A stretch of 64,000 nucleotides of DNA from Rhodosorus marinus (lineage: Eukaryota > Rhodophyta > Stylonematophyceae > Stylonematales > Stylonemataceae). A program made the translations under genes and the position numbers. This document shows positions 1 to 11,946 of the stretch, in pieces; position 1 is the first letter of the stretch; the number at the start of each line of letters is the position of its first letter. Below the pieces are notes generated by a model, which saw only the letters and a program-made list of their open reading frames with translations, was not told the origin of the DNA and did no database searches. Location of the stretch: NCBI GenBank assembly GCA_029953675.1, contig JAMWBK010000003.1, positions 868,001 through 932,000 of the forward strand. Direction: 5' to 3'.

Positions 1-900
1 AACCAAAATCAAAGATAACTATCGTCCAAATTAAGAAAATATCTTCTAAATATATTCTCTAGAATTATAAAAACAAGACTATATCCATAATTAATAAAAA
101 CAACGCAAAACGTTAGAATATGCCATCCTTGTTTTAGAGCACTTCGAGCCCGTCGTGGTTAAGCAAATGTGCCAAGGGGGTTGCTAAGGAGCGCCATCGG
201 ATGGCACAAAGCTGTGAGTTCGTGGTCAGTGGAGAGAGGGAGAAAGAGAGAGAGAGATAAGAACTCTTTCCTATAGTTCTCATAGTCTATTTCATTTCGG
301 TTTTTTCTATAATTCAAGAAGAAGACACACTTCGGATCATAGGGACGCGCGAAGTGGAGGAGAGAGGAGTTGAGTTGAGTATATAAACGGTAGAAGGTTA
401 GGAGAGGGAGAGAGAGTGCGGGTAGTGAGCAGAGATGGGCTTCCTTTCCTTTTGATTAGCCTTCCTATGGTCCTAGTTTTGCGGATCACGAGACGAAGTG
501 GAAATCCGTTTAGTGACAGAGGTGTGGTGTACCTTTGCTGTTGATTGAGAGCTAAGCTAGCTTTGAGAGCCTGATCTGGAATGACAGAGAAGCTTTCTGT
601 CCTTTCATTGTAGGAAGAAGAAGTTGGTTTTAGGGACCGTCACGGATTGTATAGTGAATCAGATAGAGAGGTGTTGGATATCTGTTTGGAGCATGGAGGA
701 AAGTCGGAAGTAGGAATCCCATATGTGTCTATGCGGTTCTGTGTAATTTTTTTTTGGTGGTTTCGATTTGTAGAGAATGGAAGCATGGAGACGAAAGTGA
801 TGTGATCCGTGAAGACGTAAATGTAACGGACAGCAAACCCTAGTGAGAAGAGTGTGATCTTTTTAGGGGCGTTTTGGGAAGGATCTGCTCGCAGTCAACG
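1..900. other. AT-rich leader and purine-rich upstream region
   Basis: No gene is seen here. The first 130 bases are AT-rich. A GA-rich microsatellite (GAGAGA runs) lies around 232-258, and much of 350-800 is G-rich on the plus strand. It is most likely the 5' flank and untranslated leader of the gene starting at 901. No TATA box or other specific element is convincing. Confidence 0.5.
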
Positions 901-2970
901 ATGGATGCAGACGTCGGTGACTATGTGGTCTGTTCAAGTCCAGAGTATATGGGAACGACTGGAAGGATTGTGCATATTGAGCGGGGCGGATCTGATCCAT
1001 GTATGAAGCTGAAATGGTATTGGGGGTTTTATGAGATCCTTAGGAATATTGATATGACGGGGAAGCCACCTATTGAGATTGGTGAACTGTACGCGACTAC
1101 AACAGAGTAAGTCCTAAGCACTACTACGCATCATTCTTCAAAAAAAAATTCGTGCGGTAAGTGAGAACGGACTTGCCGTTGGAGCTGGGCTAGATCCTAA
1201 ACTATGTTTTTGTTGAACCTCATTTAGAAAGAAACTGCCCGCGAACGTAACGATGCGGAAGATTAGGATAACTTCGAAGGATGTTTTTGACACGCTTCCT
1301 CAGGCAGGAAAGGGAACACAAGTTTTCTTTTGCCGCTTCGTTTGCAGTCTATCAGATAAGTAAGCAGTGGAAGCTTAATCTCGGAATCTCTTAGCTGGAG
1401 CTGCTTCTGATGACAGAATCGCTGCTTTGTTTTTAGGAAACTGACGGAGGCGAAAGAGGAGGACCTGGATTTTGAGCCCAGCCCCAGGAAGAGGAAAGCC
1501 GAGGATGTCGACGACACAGACGATCGTGTTCAGTGAGTACCAATCCAACGAAAGCTTGCACATCCTCCTACAGGAAAAAGCCTCCACACCCGCTTCTGAT
1601 TCGAGTTTACTTGCTTCGCTTTTGCAGAAAATCCGTCAACAAGATCAGGGAAGCAATGATTCCGGACTTCAACAAATGCAACATCGAGGACAAGAGGTTC
1701 GTGATGGATGCTTTGAAAACATACGCGAAATCTATGGTAAGAATAGACAGGAGACTTGTCCGATCTCCTTTGAAAATTGTTTCTGCTTTCAGCGCTGGTG
1801 CGTTCTAGGAACCCCAAAGACGGTCTCCACCGCCCTGACATCTGCTTCTAATTTGATGTTTAGAAAACCTTCCTCGACGACAACAAGAAGGCTGAGAACA
1901 AAATCACGAGGGTACTATTGACAACTTTTATAAGGTCACTGCCTCCTGCCAGTAAGAACCCGAAGATTAGACTCCGAAAACCCGCCACAACCGCGGAGGA
2001 TGAGAAGGTACTAAGAACAAAAGGTTGTGGTAAATTCAACTATCTTCCGTGAGCCTTTCTCAACCAGCGGTTGGTTTCATTCCTTTTGGATCAGGCGGCT
2101 GCAACAGCCACTGCGACAGCTGAAAAGAAGGATGACGGAACGGAGAAAGGAGAAGCGGTAAGGAAAGAAGGCGGTGCAAAACAAGAACAAGCGAAGGCGG
2201 CTGCTGAGCCTCGGGGACAAAGATTGAAGTTCGTGTCAGTCATGCCAGGTGTACAAGTTCCTGGCCAACCAGGACAGGTTGAAAATGATTTAACCATGAC
2301 GGGGGTCGCGCTAAATGGTGGGAATAGCGCTGCAAGCTTACCCCTGTTCGCAGCGGGGTCTAGTGTACCAGGTGCTCTGCTGATGCCACCGAGCCAGGCA
2401 ATGGCTTCGAGTGGAGGAGGAGCTCTGGCAGCTCAAGGAAACATCGCCGCAGCTCCAGTCTTGGCTATTAAGCCGAACAGCCCGTATCCAGAGAGACAGC
2501 TCATCCCAAACCTCGGCCGCGCCATGCCAATAGCAGAGGCTCGGCAGAACTTCCCGACGCAGCCGACTGTGATGGCTTCTACACCGCCGCGGACGTTTGA
2601 GAACGCTTCAGTTGTTTCAAAGCCGAGCTTGCCGGGTGTGGTTCAGCAGGAGAACAACAAAGCGGCGACGAAGGCGACAGAATCGCCTGCTAGAACGGTT
2701 CTAGAAAATGTAGTGGAGAACGAGGGGGCTTTTGACGAGCTTACGCTAGGGCAGCTGAGAGCGGACAAGCAAGGCCTTCAAGGGCTGGAAACTGGACTAC
2801 AAGGCAGCGTGATGAGAGGATCGGACAGGTCAATGTCCAGAGCGGAGAGATCACAAGTAGGAAGTGGTTTTGTGAATAGTCTAGATGCTTCTACCGATGA
2901 GAACTCCAGCCCGAAGATCGAAAATCAAACCCCTAAGAACGAAGCCTCTGATCTTCAAGGCAAACAATGA
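901..2970 (+). CDS. Predicted nuclear protein with an N-terminal Tudor/BAH-like segment
   Basis: Six exons fit one frame: 901-1106, 1228-1359, 1437-1532, 1628-1736, 1864-2007 and 2095-2970, about 520 residues. The start is the first true ATG; an upstream TTG in the same frame is ignored. Residues 1-70 read like a small beta-barrel module (Gly-Asp-Tyr-Val-Val... Gly-Arg-Ile-Val-His) such as Tudor, KOW or BAH. A PRKRK basic cluster around residue 135 suggests nuclear import. The middle is helical and Lys-rich (NKIREAMIPDF...). The long last exon is low-complexity, rich in Ala, Gln, Pro and Ser. A chromatin or transcription role is inference; no family is firmly recognised. The 1737-1863 intron is longer than its neighbours and its acceptor is the least certain. 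Confidence 0.55.
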
Positions 2971-3740
2971 GATGGAGGAAACTCAATGTCAACAGAGGAA
3001 CGTAGGCTTTCTAATCTGGACAAACCGAAGCGTGGACCTTTTTCTTTGGAGTCTACAGGCTCCGTGTGCATTCTTTTCGTCGTGAGAACCCAAACCTGGA
3101 TTTGGGTCTTGTTCGAAGGCCATTACGAGGATGCAAATGACGGTGAAGCTTGCTCGTGAGTCTTCGCTCTGCGACTGCTGAAGGACTACGACACTCGAAA
3201 GGTAGATCGTAACAATCGGATTGCGGAGCGAGGAGAGCGATTGGCAAGGTAGGATGGACTCTGATCTAGCAGACAGTGGCCATGAACTGTGGACGGGCTT
3301 GCATTCCATGTCCTGGCAAACCTGTAGGATGCAGGATTGGGGGAATGATACCATTTTTCTCGCGCTAATCAAACCGTGCTGACCAACTCTGGGGCAACAG
3401 TTTCTGCTGAGAAGAGGGCAATGATCGTTGTGCGGGCGCTGCGCTACTCTAGCAGGCTGCTTCGCTAAGGAGAGCGCATTCGATACGTTTTAGGAGGCAA
3501 CATGTATTTGTGTTTTTGAGGTCTAAATAACTAAATTGTTTTCAGAGTGGAACAGCTTGGCACTGGCTTTGATTTCCTGGATCCCTCACCACGAAGGCTG
3601 TCATAGCTTTTCTTGGATAGCAAGCAGTGGCATATCCCAGGCTTTATTACGACACGGCTTCTACATGCTTGCTCTACCAACGAGCGTGCAACTTGGCCTG
3701 ATATACTTGAGTTGGTCAGCTGCATACCCAGTACACTTCA
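2971..3740. other. Intergenic, no gene recognised
   Basis: Short overlapping open frames occur on both strands, but none has a family signature or consistent splice signals. It probably holds the 3' end of the preceding gene and spacer. Confidence 0.4.
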
Positions 3741-4190
3741 CGAGCAACGTAGGACAGATCAGCTGTTCTCCAGTCCTGGTCTTGTGATTGAAAAGTGCTG
3801 CTGGAGGAACAGCAAGACAACGTTCTGGTTGAACGCGATGGGAACACTGAATGGGTGAAAACCGTTAAAACCGTGCCAGAGAGCCAAGCAGAATCGGACG
3901 ATGTCCGATTCTGCTTGTTCCTACTGCGCGCCGTGAACGCGGTGAACTTTAGAGTTTTGCACGCCCTATGCGCTTGACGAACAATATGGGACGGAGAAGC
4001 TGTTCTCCAGTCCGGGCTGGGCCTTGTGGTTAAACAAGCCCTGGTGAAGGAACTAACTCTCAGGCGAAGGTTCAGAATGAACGCGACTGGAACACTGAAA
4101 AGCTGGAACGATTGAAGCAATGCCTGAGCAGAATCAATCCGACGATGGCCGGCTGCTGTGCGCTGCGAACGCGGTAAAAAATCACTAATT
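3741..4190. repeat. Decayed two-copy tandem duplication, period about 237 bp
   Basis: Two diverged units lie head to tail. The marker AGCTGTTCTCCAGTCC occurs at 3761 and again at 3998, and later matches (AACACTGAA, GAACGCG, CGCGGT) follow in the same order with small indels. A 183-residue minus-strand frame spans both units and is internally repetitive for that reason. It has no recognisable domain, so I do not call it a gene. The origin is unknown; a decayed mobile element or a local slippage duplication are both possible. Confidence 0.6.
3885..3917. other. Perfect 15-bp inverted repeat, 3-nt loop
   Basis: The arm CAAGCAGAATCGGAC is followed by GAT and then its exact reverse complement. It lies inside the first unit of the tandem duplication; the second unit has only one matching arm (GAGCAGAATC...), so the palindrome is specific to unit 1. 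Function unknown. Confidence 0.8.
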
Positions 4191-4199
4191 GCACGAGCA

Positions 4200-5804
4200 C
4201 AAATTCCAGCCATAAAGTGGATCGGAGCGTAAATCTCAAATCGCGTGCTGGCTGAAGATCGTATCATGAGGAGATCTTATTCGGGAACTGATGTCCCTAT
4301 CCTCACATCAGAATCAAAGATTCTTGGCATCATGTCGGTGTGCCCGTTCCAGGCCCGAAGCTTCCCTCGGAAAAGAGAGGAAGAAAGCGACAACTTTCTT
4401 TTTCTAACAGACACGTGGGAACGGCAGCCTCCAACATCCCCAAACCCTTGAGATAGGGACAGGTCTCCTCTTTTGGACCCATGACATCAACAGCTAAAAA
4501 AAAAAGAAATAGTATCGTCTACATGGCCCGGGGCAGGGACCCGTGTCACACATCCTGACGCTGTTCAACGCCTCGTAACGACAATCGACAAGTGTCGGTC
4601 CGGCCCTGATAACAAACTCCAAAACACGGGGCCAATCCTCATTTCCAATCATTTACTCAGATTCATAATTTTGTTTTTTTAAAACAATCTCACCCTTGGT
4701 GAGATGGAACTATAAAAATTTGCCAAATTTCATGGCTCGTCTGACATCGCCTAAAAAAAAACTCTAAAACAATAGCGCCCAACTTCCAATCCTCCCCGAC
4801 CAAGAAAAATGGCCTTTTTAAGAATTAGAGCCTATTCGGGATACAATGATTCCATTTTTTATTGACTATTCAATAGTATTTGGATATGCCTGGAAGATTG
4901 TCCAACCAGTAGTTGAATTCCAGAGATATTTTGTGAAACAGCAAGTTTTATCTTCAACCTTCCCCCACCCCCCTTCAAACGTAGCCAGATAGATTCAGAT
5001 TTCGCGTGGCAGTAAAAATTTGAGGCCTACTTTTGTGGTGACGTACTGCTCTTTTTTCGGCTTTTTTGTTTGCTTTGGGTTGCTTAATTGAATTTTGTCC
5101 AATTCCGCTATAGGGGGTATGAAAACAAAGAACAACTGTTGTCATACTACCTAGGCGAATTATGTAGAATATGATTCTATACTATTTTATTTCCAAATTA
5201 TATCTTTTGGTATAGCAAAATGAGAGGGAACAGAGGGGGGTAAGATTTTATGCGTAAAACTCATATGTTTGGAAGGAGGGGTGTTGCTGGAGGTAAAAAA
5301 TAGTTTTTTTTTGTCTATAAATATTCCGTCAGCTGATTGCTTACCCTAGAAAAAAAAAAAAAAAAGCAAACTCGCATATGCGTCTTCAATCATCTTCTCG
5401 AGATACTCTTTTGGGTGTGGGAGGGGGAGGGTTCTGACACCTTCAAAATAAGTTAGAAAACATAAATTACTTTTGGATTGATTGCTTATCAGATGACACT
5501 GGGAAAAGAAAAAAAGCAAAATCAGTCAAAAAAGAAATATGGAAAATGTTTTGAAAAAGGATAGTTGGGAGTTTCTGAGCTGGGAAATGACTGGTCAGGA
5601 ATTGCAATTCGGGAAGGGTGTCCCATGTCATGATGTTGGACGGGGCACGGGAGAAACGGAGGCACAGAAAATGTCATGGAAATGAGGGTATATGAGGTGC
5701 TGGGAAGCAGAGGATCTGGTAGCTGTCGATGGTTACGGAGGGCAGGGACATGACAAGATCCGTGAATCACAGAGCAAGATTGGAAAATTCTTTTTATTGA
5801 CGAC
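4200..5804. other. Intergenic, upstream of PEP carboxykinase
   Basis: About 1.6 kb with no supported gene. It contains A- and T-runs (for example a long A-run near 5349-5365), G/T-rich stretches at 5220-5300 and 5410-5430, and short unsupported frames. The last few hundred bases should include the PEPCK promoter. Confidence 0.5.
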
Positions 5805-7776
5805 ATGGATAGTGCGTATTCAAAGTACACGTCGAATCGTAAGATTCTGACATGGGTAGGGAAGGTTGCAAAGCTGTGCCGTCCCAAGAACGTTGTTTTC
5901 GTAGATGGATCGCGAGATGAGCACGATAGATTGTGTGAAGAGCTGGTGCAGAGTGGGACCTTTATTCGTCTCAACGAGGAGAAGCGCCCCAACTCGTACC
6001 TGGCCAGGTCAGATCCGAGAGACGTTGCACGAGTAGAGAAAGCTACCTACATCTGTACATCGAAGCGGGAAGATGCTGGTGAAACCAACAACTGGGAGGA
6101 TCCCGCGGTTATGAAGGAAAAGCTGGATGGATTACTAGCAGGTTGCATGGCGGGAAGGACGATGTACGTCATTCCCTTTTGTATGGGTCCTGTGAAATCC
6201 CCATTTGCTCGTTTTGGAGTGCAAATAACGGACTCCCCATACGCAGTTGTCCACTCGTACATAATGACGAGAATTGGGCAGAAGGTCCTAAACGCGATTG
6301 GAAAACGCCAGGACTTCTTGCCTTGCATTCATTCTGTCGGATACCCGCTTGAAGATGGCCGCCCCGATGTACCGTGGCCATGTGACCCGGACAACAAGTA
6401 TATCTGCCATTTTCCGGAGGACCCATCCGTCCTGTCTTATGGTTCCGGCTATGGTGGCAATGCTCTGCTGGGGAAGAAGTGCTTTGCACTGCGCATCGCT
6501 TCATACATGGGGAAGCAGGAGGGCTGGCTGGCAGAGCACTGCCTTATTATCGGATGCAAGTCTCCTAGTGGAGTGAAGAAGTACTTTGCAGCTGCCTTCC
6601 CCTCCGCCTGCGGTAAAACCAACTTGGCCATGCTCCGACCGAGTCTTCCCGGCTGGGAGGTTACTTGTGTTGGAGATGACATTGCTTGGCTAAGAGTGAG
6701 TTTTTGTTAACCGCTATGTGCACTGAGCTCGTCGATGTTGTGAACGCAACTCTAACAACGATGTTGCTTTCCCTACCAGGTTGGACCAGACGGCCGCATG
6801 TATGGAGTGAACCCAGAGGCTGGTTTCTTCGGGGTTGCGCCCGGGACATCGATGACAACAAATTACTCTGCGATGCAGGCCATCTCTCAGGATACAATTT
6901 TCACCAACGTGGCTTTGACACCTGACGGGGATGTTTGGTGGGAGGGCATGACGAACGAGAAGCCGGAGGAGGTTAGTCTCTGGATCTCTCTTGTGCTAGC
7001 TGGCAAAAGGTTTCTAACTTCTGCGCTTTCCTATCCATGCGACATAGCTGATCGACTGGCGGGGAGAAAAATGGAACCCGAACTCCGATACCCCTGCTGC
7101 CCATCCGAACTCAAGATACACGTGTCCCGCTCAGAATTGTCCAATAATTGATGAAGACTGGGAGGCACCTGATGGTGTTCCAATTTCCGGGATATTGTTT
7201 GGCGGCCGCCGAAAGACTGTGATTCCACTTGTGCAGGAAGCCCGAAGCTGGAGGCAGGGTGTTTTTATGGGATCATGCTGTGCATCGGAGAGAACCGCAG
7301 CTGCCGAAGGCAAAGTGGGAGAACTTCGCATAGACCCCTTTGCGATGATTCCATTCTGCGGATATAACATGGCGGACTACTTCTCCCATTGGCTTGAAAT
7401 GGGTCACAGAATGGGCCCTCACGCGCCAAAAATATTCTTCGTTAACTGGTTTCGGAAAGGAAGCAACAACCAGTTTCTGTGGCCCGGTTTCAGCGAAAAC
7501 ATTCGAGTTCTAAAGTGGATCATGGCTCGAACGGAGGACGATGTCGCCGTGGAGGACTCCCCGTACGGGTACCTTCCAAACCCGACGGACATTGACATGG
7601 ACGGGCTCGACCTTGACCAAGACACTGTTAATACGTTGCTTAGCGTTGATGCTGATGGCCTGGAGCATGATATTCAGCAATTCGGTGCATTTTATAAGCG
7701 CTTGGGTGACCGTCTACCAGAAACCCTGATGGAGGAAATGTCCCTGCTGAAGCAGCGACTTTTAAAATATATCTAA
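5805..7776 (+). CDS. PCK1: Phosphoenolpyruvate carboxykinase, GTP type
   Basis: It converts oxaloacetate plus GTP to phosphoenolpyruvate, CO2 and GDP, the entry to gluconeogenesis; no targeting peptide is evident, so probably cytosolic. Exons are 5805-6695, 6780-6971 and 7048-7776, giving 603 residues, normal for the GTP-dependent family. Visible signatures are the P-loop PSACGKTN near residue 270, the metal-binding VGDDIAW near 290, the following [22 protein letters not shown] block, and the FFVNWFRK guanine-site region near 450. The ATP-dependent family (bacteria, plants, yeast) has a different layout, so the GTP type is clear. The start was chosen because an in-frame TGA lies at 5763 with no ATG between. 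Both introns (84 and 76 nt) have GT-AG ends. The gene symbol is by family analogy. Confidence 0.95.
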
Positions 7777-8104
7777 GCCGCGAATTGTTCCTAAACCATG
7801 GAAACGAGAGAGAGACAAATCGTTCAAGTCTACGGCTGAAGCGAAGACAGACCCAGACGCCAGACCGGCCGGCAGAGACCGGACTGTGCGTCTTGCGTAT
7901 TGAAACGAAACGCATGAGTGAGAATGGACGTTCTTCTCAAATCCAGTAGTTCTTTCAAGAAGTAATCTTTCCTGAACCTTTTTTTCCAGATGTATTTAAA
8001 TGAACTGATGGCGAAAGATCCGATCCTGCTCTCACACGAAAATCACATTCGAAGGGATCCCGTCCACAATATTTTAGCTCTACACACGCATACAAACACT
8101 GATA
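7777..8104. other. Short convergent intergenic region
   Basis: Spacer between the ends of PEPCK and the minus-strand transporter. No gene is seen; it presumably carries both 3' untranslated regions. Confidence 0.5.
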
Positions 8105-9586
8105 CTATGTACTACCCCGTCGCTCCTCGAACGATACACGACTGGGAGTGGTCTTGTTCCATACGACACCCAGAGTTGAAGTTACGATGATAGTCGCACC
8201 GATCATTGAAGATCCACTCGGGATTTCATCCAGGAAGACGATTCCGAAAATGAACGAGAACACGATCTAACCAGAAGAAGAGCCAAAACCTCAGAACAAC
8301 CAGAAGCAGAATCCGTACGAGCCGCGATTCGATGGCGCAGTGATCATCTCCGACTACGGTGATGGCGCTAAGCCCATCAACGACCGGGAAAATAACGAAC
8401 CTGAAGATTTGTAACCGCAGCTCCCAGACCAGCTCGACAAAGCTGTAACCCACGGCTTATAAAGACCTGAGCAAGCAGACCGAAGAATCCAACTCCCAAG
8501 AACACCAACCATTCAGCAGCAGCACTTGGCATGTGCCAACGCCGTTCACCAAAGACGAATCCACCTGAAGAGCGATGACGACGTGTGAGCCATCAGCTTT
8601 AAGCGGGTCTTCAGTTGGGAAATCTTTGATTCTAGATCCGTACCAATCGGTGCTAAGACAATACCAAGGATTCCCAGGTACATGACGTTCATCATATAAT
8701 GGACCGATACTCCCATCTTCTTTATGACGATGTAGATCGATGCCTGGGCCAATGCAGCCAGGATGGCAGCTCCAGTGCCAAGGAGCCTCTGCTGCATCTC
8801 ATGTGTGACCTCATGAGCGAAAAGCAAGTGCGGCTTTGCGACGAGGGCGATCCCACATAGGCAGAGAACCCCGAAGAACCCGTCGACGACCTCAACCTTC
8901 TCACCGAGGAAGATCCTCGAGAAGATGAGAGTGAAGATCGGCATGGTAAAGATGAGCACCGTACATTCTCCCAGCGATAAGAGAGAAAGAGAGTAGAACA
9001 AACAGACTACACCAAAACCACCAGCGAGAGCTCGGATCACCAACCAAATTCTTGAAAGTCAGGAAAGATCTGGTTGAGTTGCTCGAAATCTCATTTCAAC
9101 AGTCTCGAAGGCTAAAATTCGCAACTCACCGCATATCTGGTGGGCCAAGCGGATCCTTCTTGATCCACAACAACACGATCGTTGCCGCAAAGAACTGGAA
9201 CAATGAACGGGACAAAACCAGCTGAAAGGATGCAAATCTGTTCTCCTTGAAGACGACACCTGAAAGATACAAAGCAAACAGGATGTTTTTCGCGCCGAAT
9301 TTCGTTAGTAGAGCGGGAGAAAAGAAGGCGAAAGATTGTTCTAACCATCACTTGAGCTCTTTTTTGGAGGTGGTTATAGCATACCCACTCTCACCAGAAG
9401 CGCCATCATTGAAAAGCATGCTGCCGAGCATGCCACGAGGAGCGCACCAGCGACCTCTCTCGTAGCTGAATAGTTGGATTGGCTCCCTCTTCTTCTAGCT
9501 CTTCTTCGATGTGGAGGAGGATGCTGTGTTGGATTCTGCGCGGCAGTTAACGGCGTCCTCTCCCCATCCTGGTCCATCCAACTCAA
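8105..9586 (-). CDS. EamA-family (drug/metabolite transporter superfamily) membrane protein
   Basis: Five exons, in reading order 9586-9385, 9259-9130, 9050-8644, 8564-8401 and 8266-8105, join in frame to 354 residues. The N-terminus is about 45 polar residues with a cluster of arginines, then about ten hydrophobic segments. Two EamA-like halves are visible: the first ends with the LSLGECTVLIFTMPIFT / FLGEKV pattern, and the second with FGIVFLDEIPSGSSMIGATI, the repeat hallmark of DMT proteins (resembling SLC35G/EamA). It should be a small-metabolite exporter or exchanger; the substrate cannot be read. The intron joining residues 246-247 and the longer first intron (125 nt) are the least certain. 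It converges on PEPCK. Confidence 0.85.
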
Positions 9587-9816
9587 GAATCCGTTCTCGC
9601 CCTCGCCCTCCTCCCCCCGCGAAAAAACCTTCCTCGCGAATCAGCCTAAAACCAGATTACGTCCTTTTGCTTGTTCAGATAAATCAATGATCAGAGACCC
9701 TTGATAGAATCCTCTGATGTAGACACACGCTGCGCTCCTTCAGCAGAGCAATTGAGTTGTAGCCCAGCACCGCCGTTTCCCCAAGCTTGTGAGATCCAAT
9801 ATCCAAGCACCAAACC

Positions 9817-10410
9817 CTAGGCGTAAACCCCAAGAGCGTCGTAGGAGACAAAACCGCAAAGTATTTGCTGCTTGATGACGCAAGGGAGGTTACAGGGATC
9901 GTGAAAGCGCTGCCCTCTCAATACTACCTCCGTGACCATCCAGACGGACTCCAGTACTTGAATGAGAGGGCTGGTAATACCGAGAAGATGGAAAGCTGAG
10001 GAAGACTGAGCTTCAAGAAGCTTCCTTGCAAAAGCCACTTACTACGACTCAACAAGATCGGAGTTTTCAACAAGTGCAACGAGATTTGGCACCAGGCAGT
10101 GAGCAACAGGAGATTCGAAAGTGTTAGGCCATACCTCCAGAATGGATATGAAGAGAGTATGCAACAACTCTGTGGCGTAAACGCTAGAACTGAGCTGAGA
10201 TCCTCTGGTATAGCAACCTGCGCGACGCGTTTCACAGTTGGCGCTCTGATAATGTCCCGAGGCAGTGCTAGCTTCACGTAGCGAAGTCAGTGAAAAGGTC
10301 TCTGCGTGACGGAATTGATAGAGAATAAGGTGGAGAACTGCCCGAGTAGACGAGCCAGCTGGCGATGAGCTAATGGCCTGAGCAATCTGCTTGAATCGAT
10401 CGGTGGTCAA
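9817..10410 (-). CDS. Hypothetical helical protein (possibly ARM/HEAT-like)
   Basis: A 369-nt frame opens at the ATG ending at 10410 and stops at adjacent in-frame stops (TAG TAA), after which the same frame stays open to 9817. A splice from 10043 to 9970 (72-nt intron, GTAAGT donor, CCAG acceptor) removes the stops and keeps phase, giving 173 residues. The product is Leu/Val/Ser-rich and helical; the pattern (ELLHTLFISILEVWP..., PLIQVLESVWMVTEVV) recalls armadillo-type repeats, but I recognise no family. It starts only about 25 bp from the ATG of the sugar transporter on the other strand, so the two share a very short divergent promoter. If the intron is not real it is a broken gene. Confidence 0.45.
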
Positions 10411-10433
10411 GCACTAGTCACATGAGCGTCACC

Positions 10434-11946
10434 ATGTCGGATGTTGAAGCTGGCCGTGGCATTGGGACGTCTGCGGAAGGTGGTCGAGCGATGGCTCGAT
10501 TTTTGGGCGTGTATCGACGAGAGCTCGAGCTGATCTTCTGCGTGATCGGCCTGTACCTCTCCTACTTATCATATGGAATACTACAAGAGAAAATGTGAGA
10601 TCGGCGTGGGCTGCTCTGCTTTTCCCATCGGGACGAAGATGCGCTGCGCGTCTTCTGCTTGTTCTGACAGACCTTTTGGCACTGTTCCTTCTTTCTGGAC
10701 TTTTCGGTTTCTTTCGTTGATTCTAGATTTAAGGCGGAGTACGGTGGTGAAAATTTCAGATCCCCGATGCTTATGGTGCTCTGCCAGTGCGCTGTTGGCA
10801 GCATCACGGGGAAGGCGATCGTCGCCTTCATGTCCACGGAAACGGACGTGAACTCTTCCAAGGCAGATGCTCCCCAGTATAAATTCAGCCTTTGTGCGTT
10901 TGCGGTTCTGTCTTCAATGGTCCTATCGAATGCTGCCATTCAGTTCATCAGCTACCCGCTCCAAGTGCTTGCAAAATCCTGCAAGATGATTCCCGTGATG
11001 TTCATTGGAAAGGTCATCCTTCGTAGAGTCTACACAATCAAAGACTACGCCAGAGTTTTCTTGCTCACGGCCGGTGTCCTACTGTTCTCCAACGCCAACA
11101 TTGAACTGTTGAAAACCAGCGATGATGCGCTTGGGAGTCATGGGGGTTTGGGGCTGTTGCTCGTCGTCGCCGCGCTCTGTTTCGACGGGGTCGGCGGTCC
11201 GTACGCTGAGCGTACTTGCAAGGAATACGGCACAACCAGCCATGAACTCATGTTGTATCAGAATCTCTGGTCCGTTCCGATACTTATCGCCGGTGAGGAA
11301 AAAAGCATCAACATCGAAGAAACACTCGCAGGGGAATGGAGCGCGCTCTTGGCTTCTGCTCCCGGCAACCTTGCTTGGAAGTATTGTGCTAGAAACGGTC
11401 TTGCACAGGGCTTGAAAGCTTGGAAATGGTGGCATGATGTTCTTGATGGAGAGGGTGCCTAGCTCTGTCAGAAGTATTCAGCGAATTTCCGAGCTTGCTA
11501 GCAGTGCTCATCGTTGCTAGATCGTTGTCAGTACTAAGAATCAGCAAGCTGTCTCATGGAAAGATCCGAAAATTCAGTCTCAAGTTTACACTTGACGTTT
11601 GTTCCACTTCTCTGCAGGTATTCTCGTTTATGGAGAATTGGGATACATTATTAGCTTCATAAGCAAGCATCCGGAAGTGCTTATGGACTTGTTCATGTTC
11701 AGCTTATCGAGCTCTGCGGGTCAGGTTTTTGTGTTCTATATCCTGAGGAACTACTCGGCTTTGATATGCACGGCAGTAACGACCACGAGAAAATTCTTCA
11801 CGGTGCTTGTGTCAATTGTATATTACAATCACTCGCTTAGCTTGCAACAGTGGCTTGCTGTTTTCATGGTCTTTGGAGGAATTCTGTGGGAGGTTGTGGA
11901 CCATATTGCTCAGAAAAGATCAGTGACTCAGACCCGGAAGGGTTAG
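10434..11946 (+). CDS. UDP-sugar/adenosine 3'-phospho 5'-phosphosulfate-type transporter (SLC35B/UAA family)
   Basis: Three exons (10434-10594, 10760-11292, 11618-11946) give 340 residues, usual for the family. Features are SYGILQEK near the first membrane helix, CKMIPVMFIGKVILR, CFDGVGGPYAERTCKEY and TTSHELMLYQNLWSVP, and the C-terminal TTTRKFFTVLVSIVYY and FMVFGGILWEVVD, all hallmarks of UAA transporters such as SLC35B1 and UDP-galactose transporter homologues. It should exchange a nucleotide-linked substrate across ER or Golgi membranes; the exact substrate is not readable. No KKxx retrieval motif ends the protein. The second intron (325 nt) is much longer than most here and contains an open stretch that is not coding by homology. 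Confidence 0.9.

Noticed and set aside
3716-4267. 183-residue minus-strand open frame
   Set aside because: It spans the tandem duplication and is internally repetitive only because of it; no domain and no splice or leader features.
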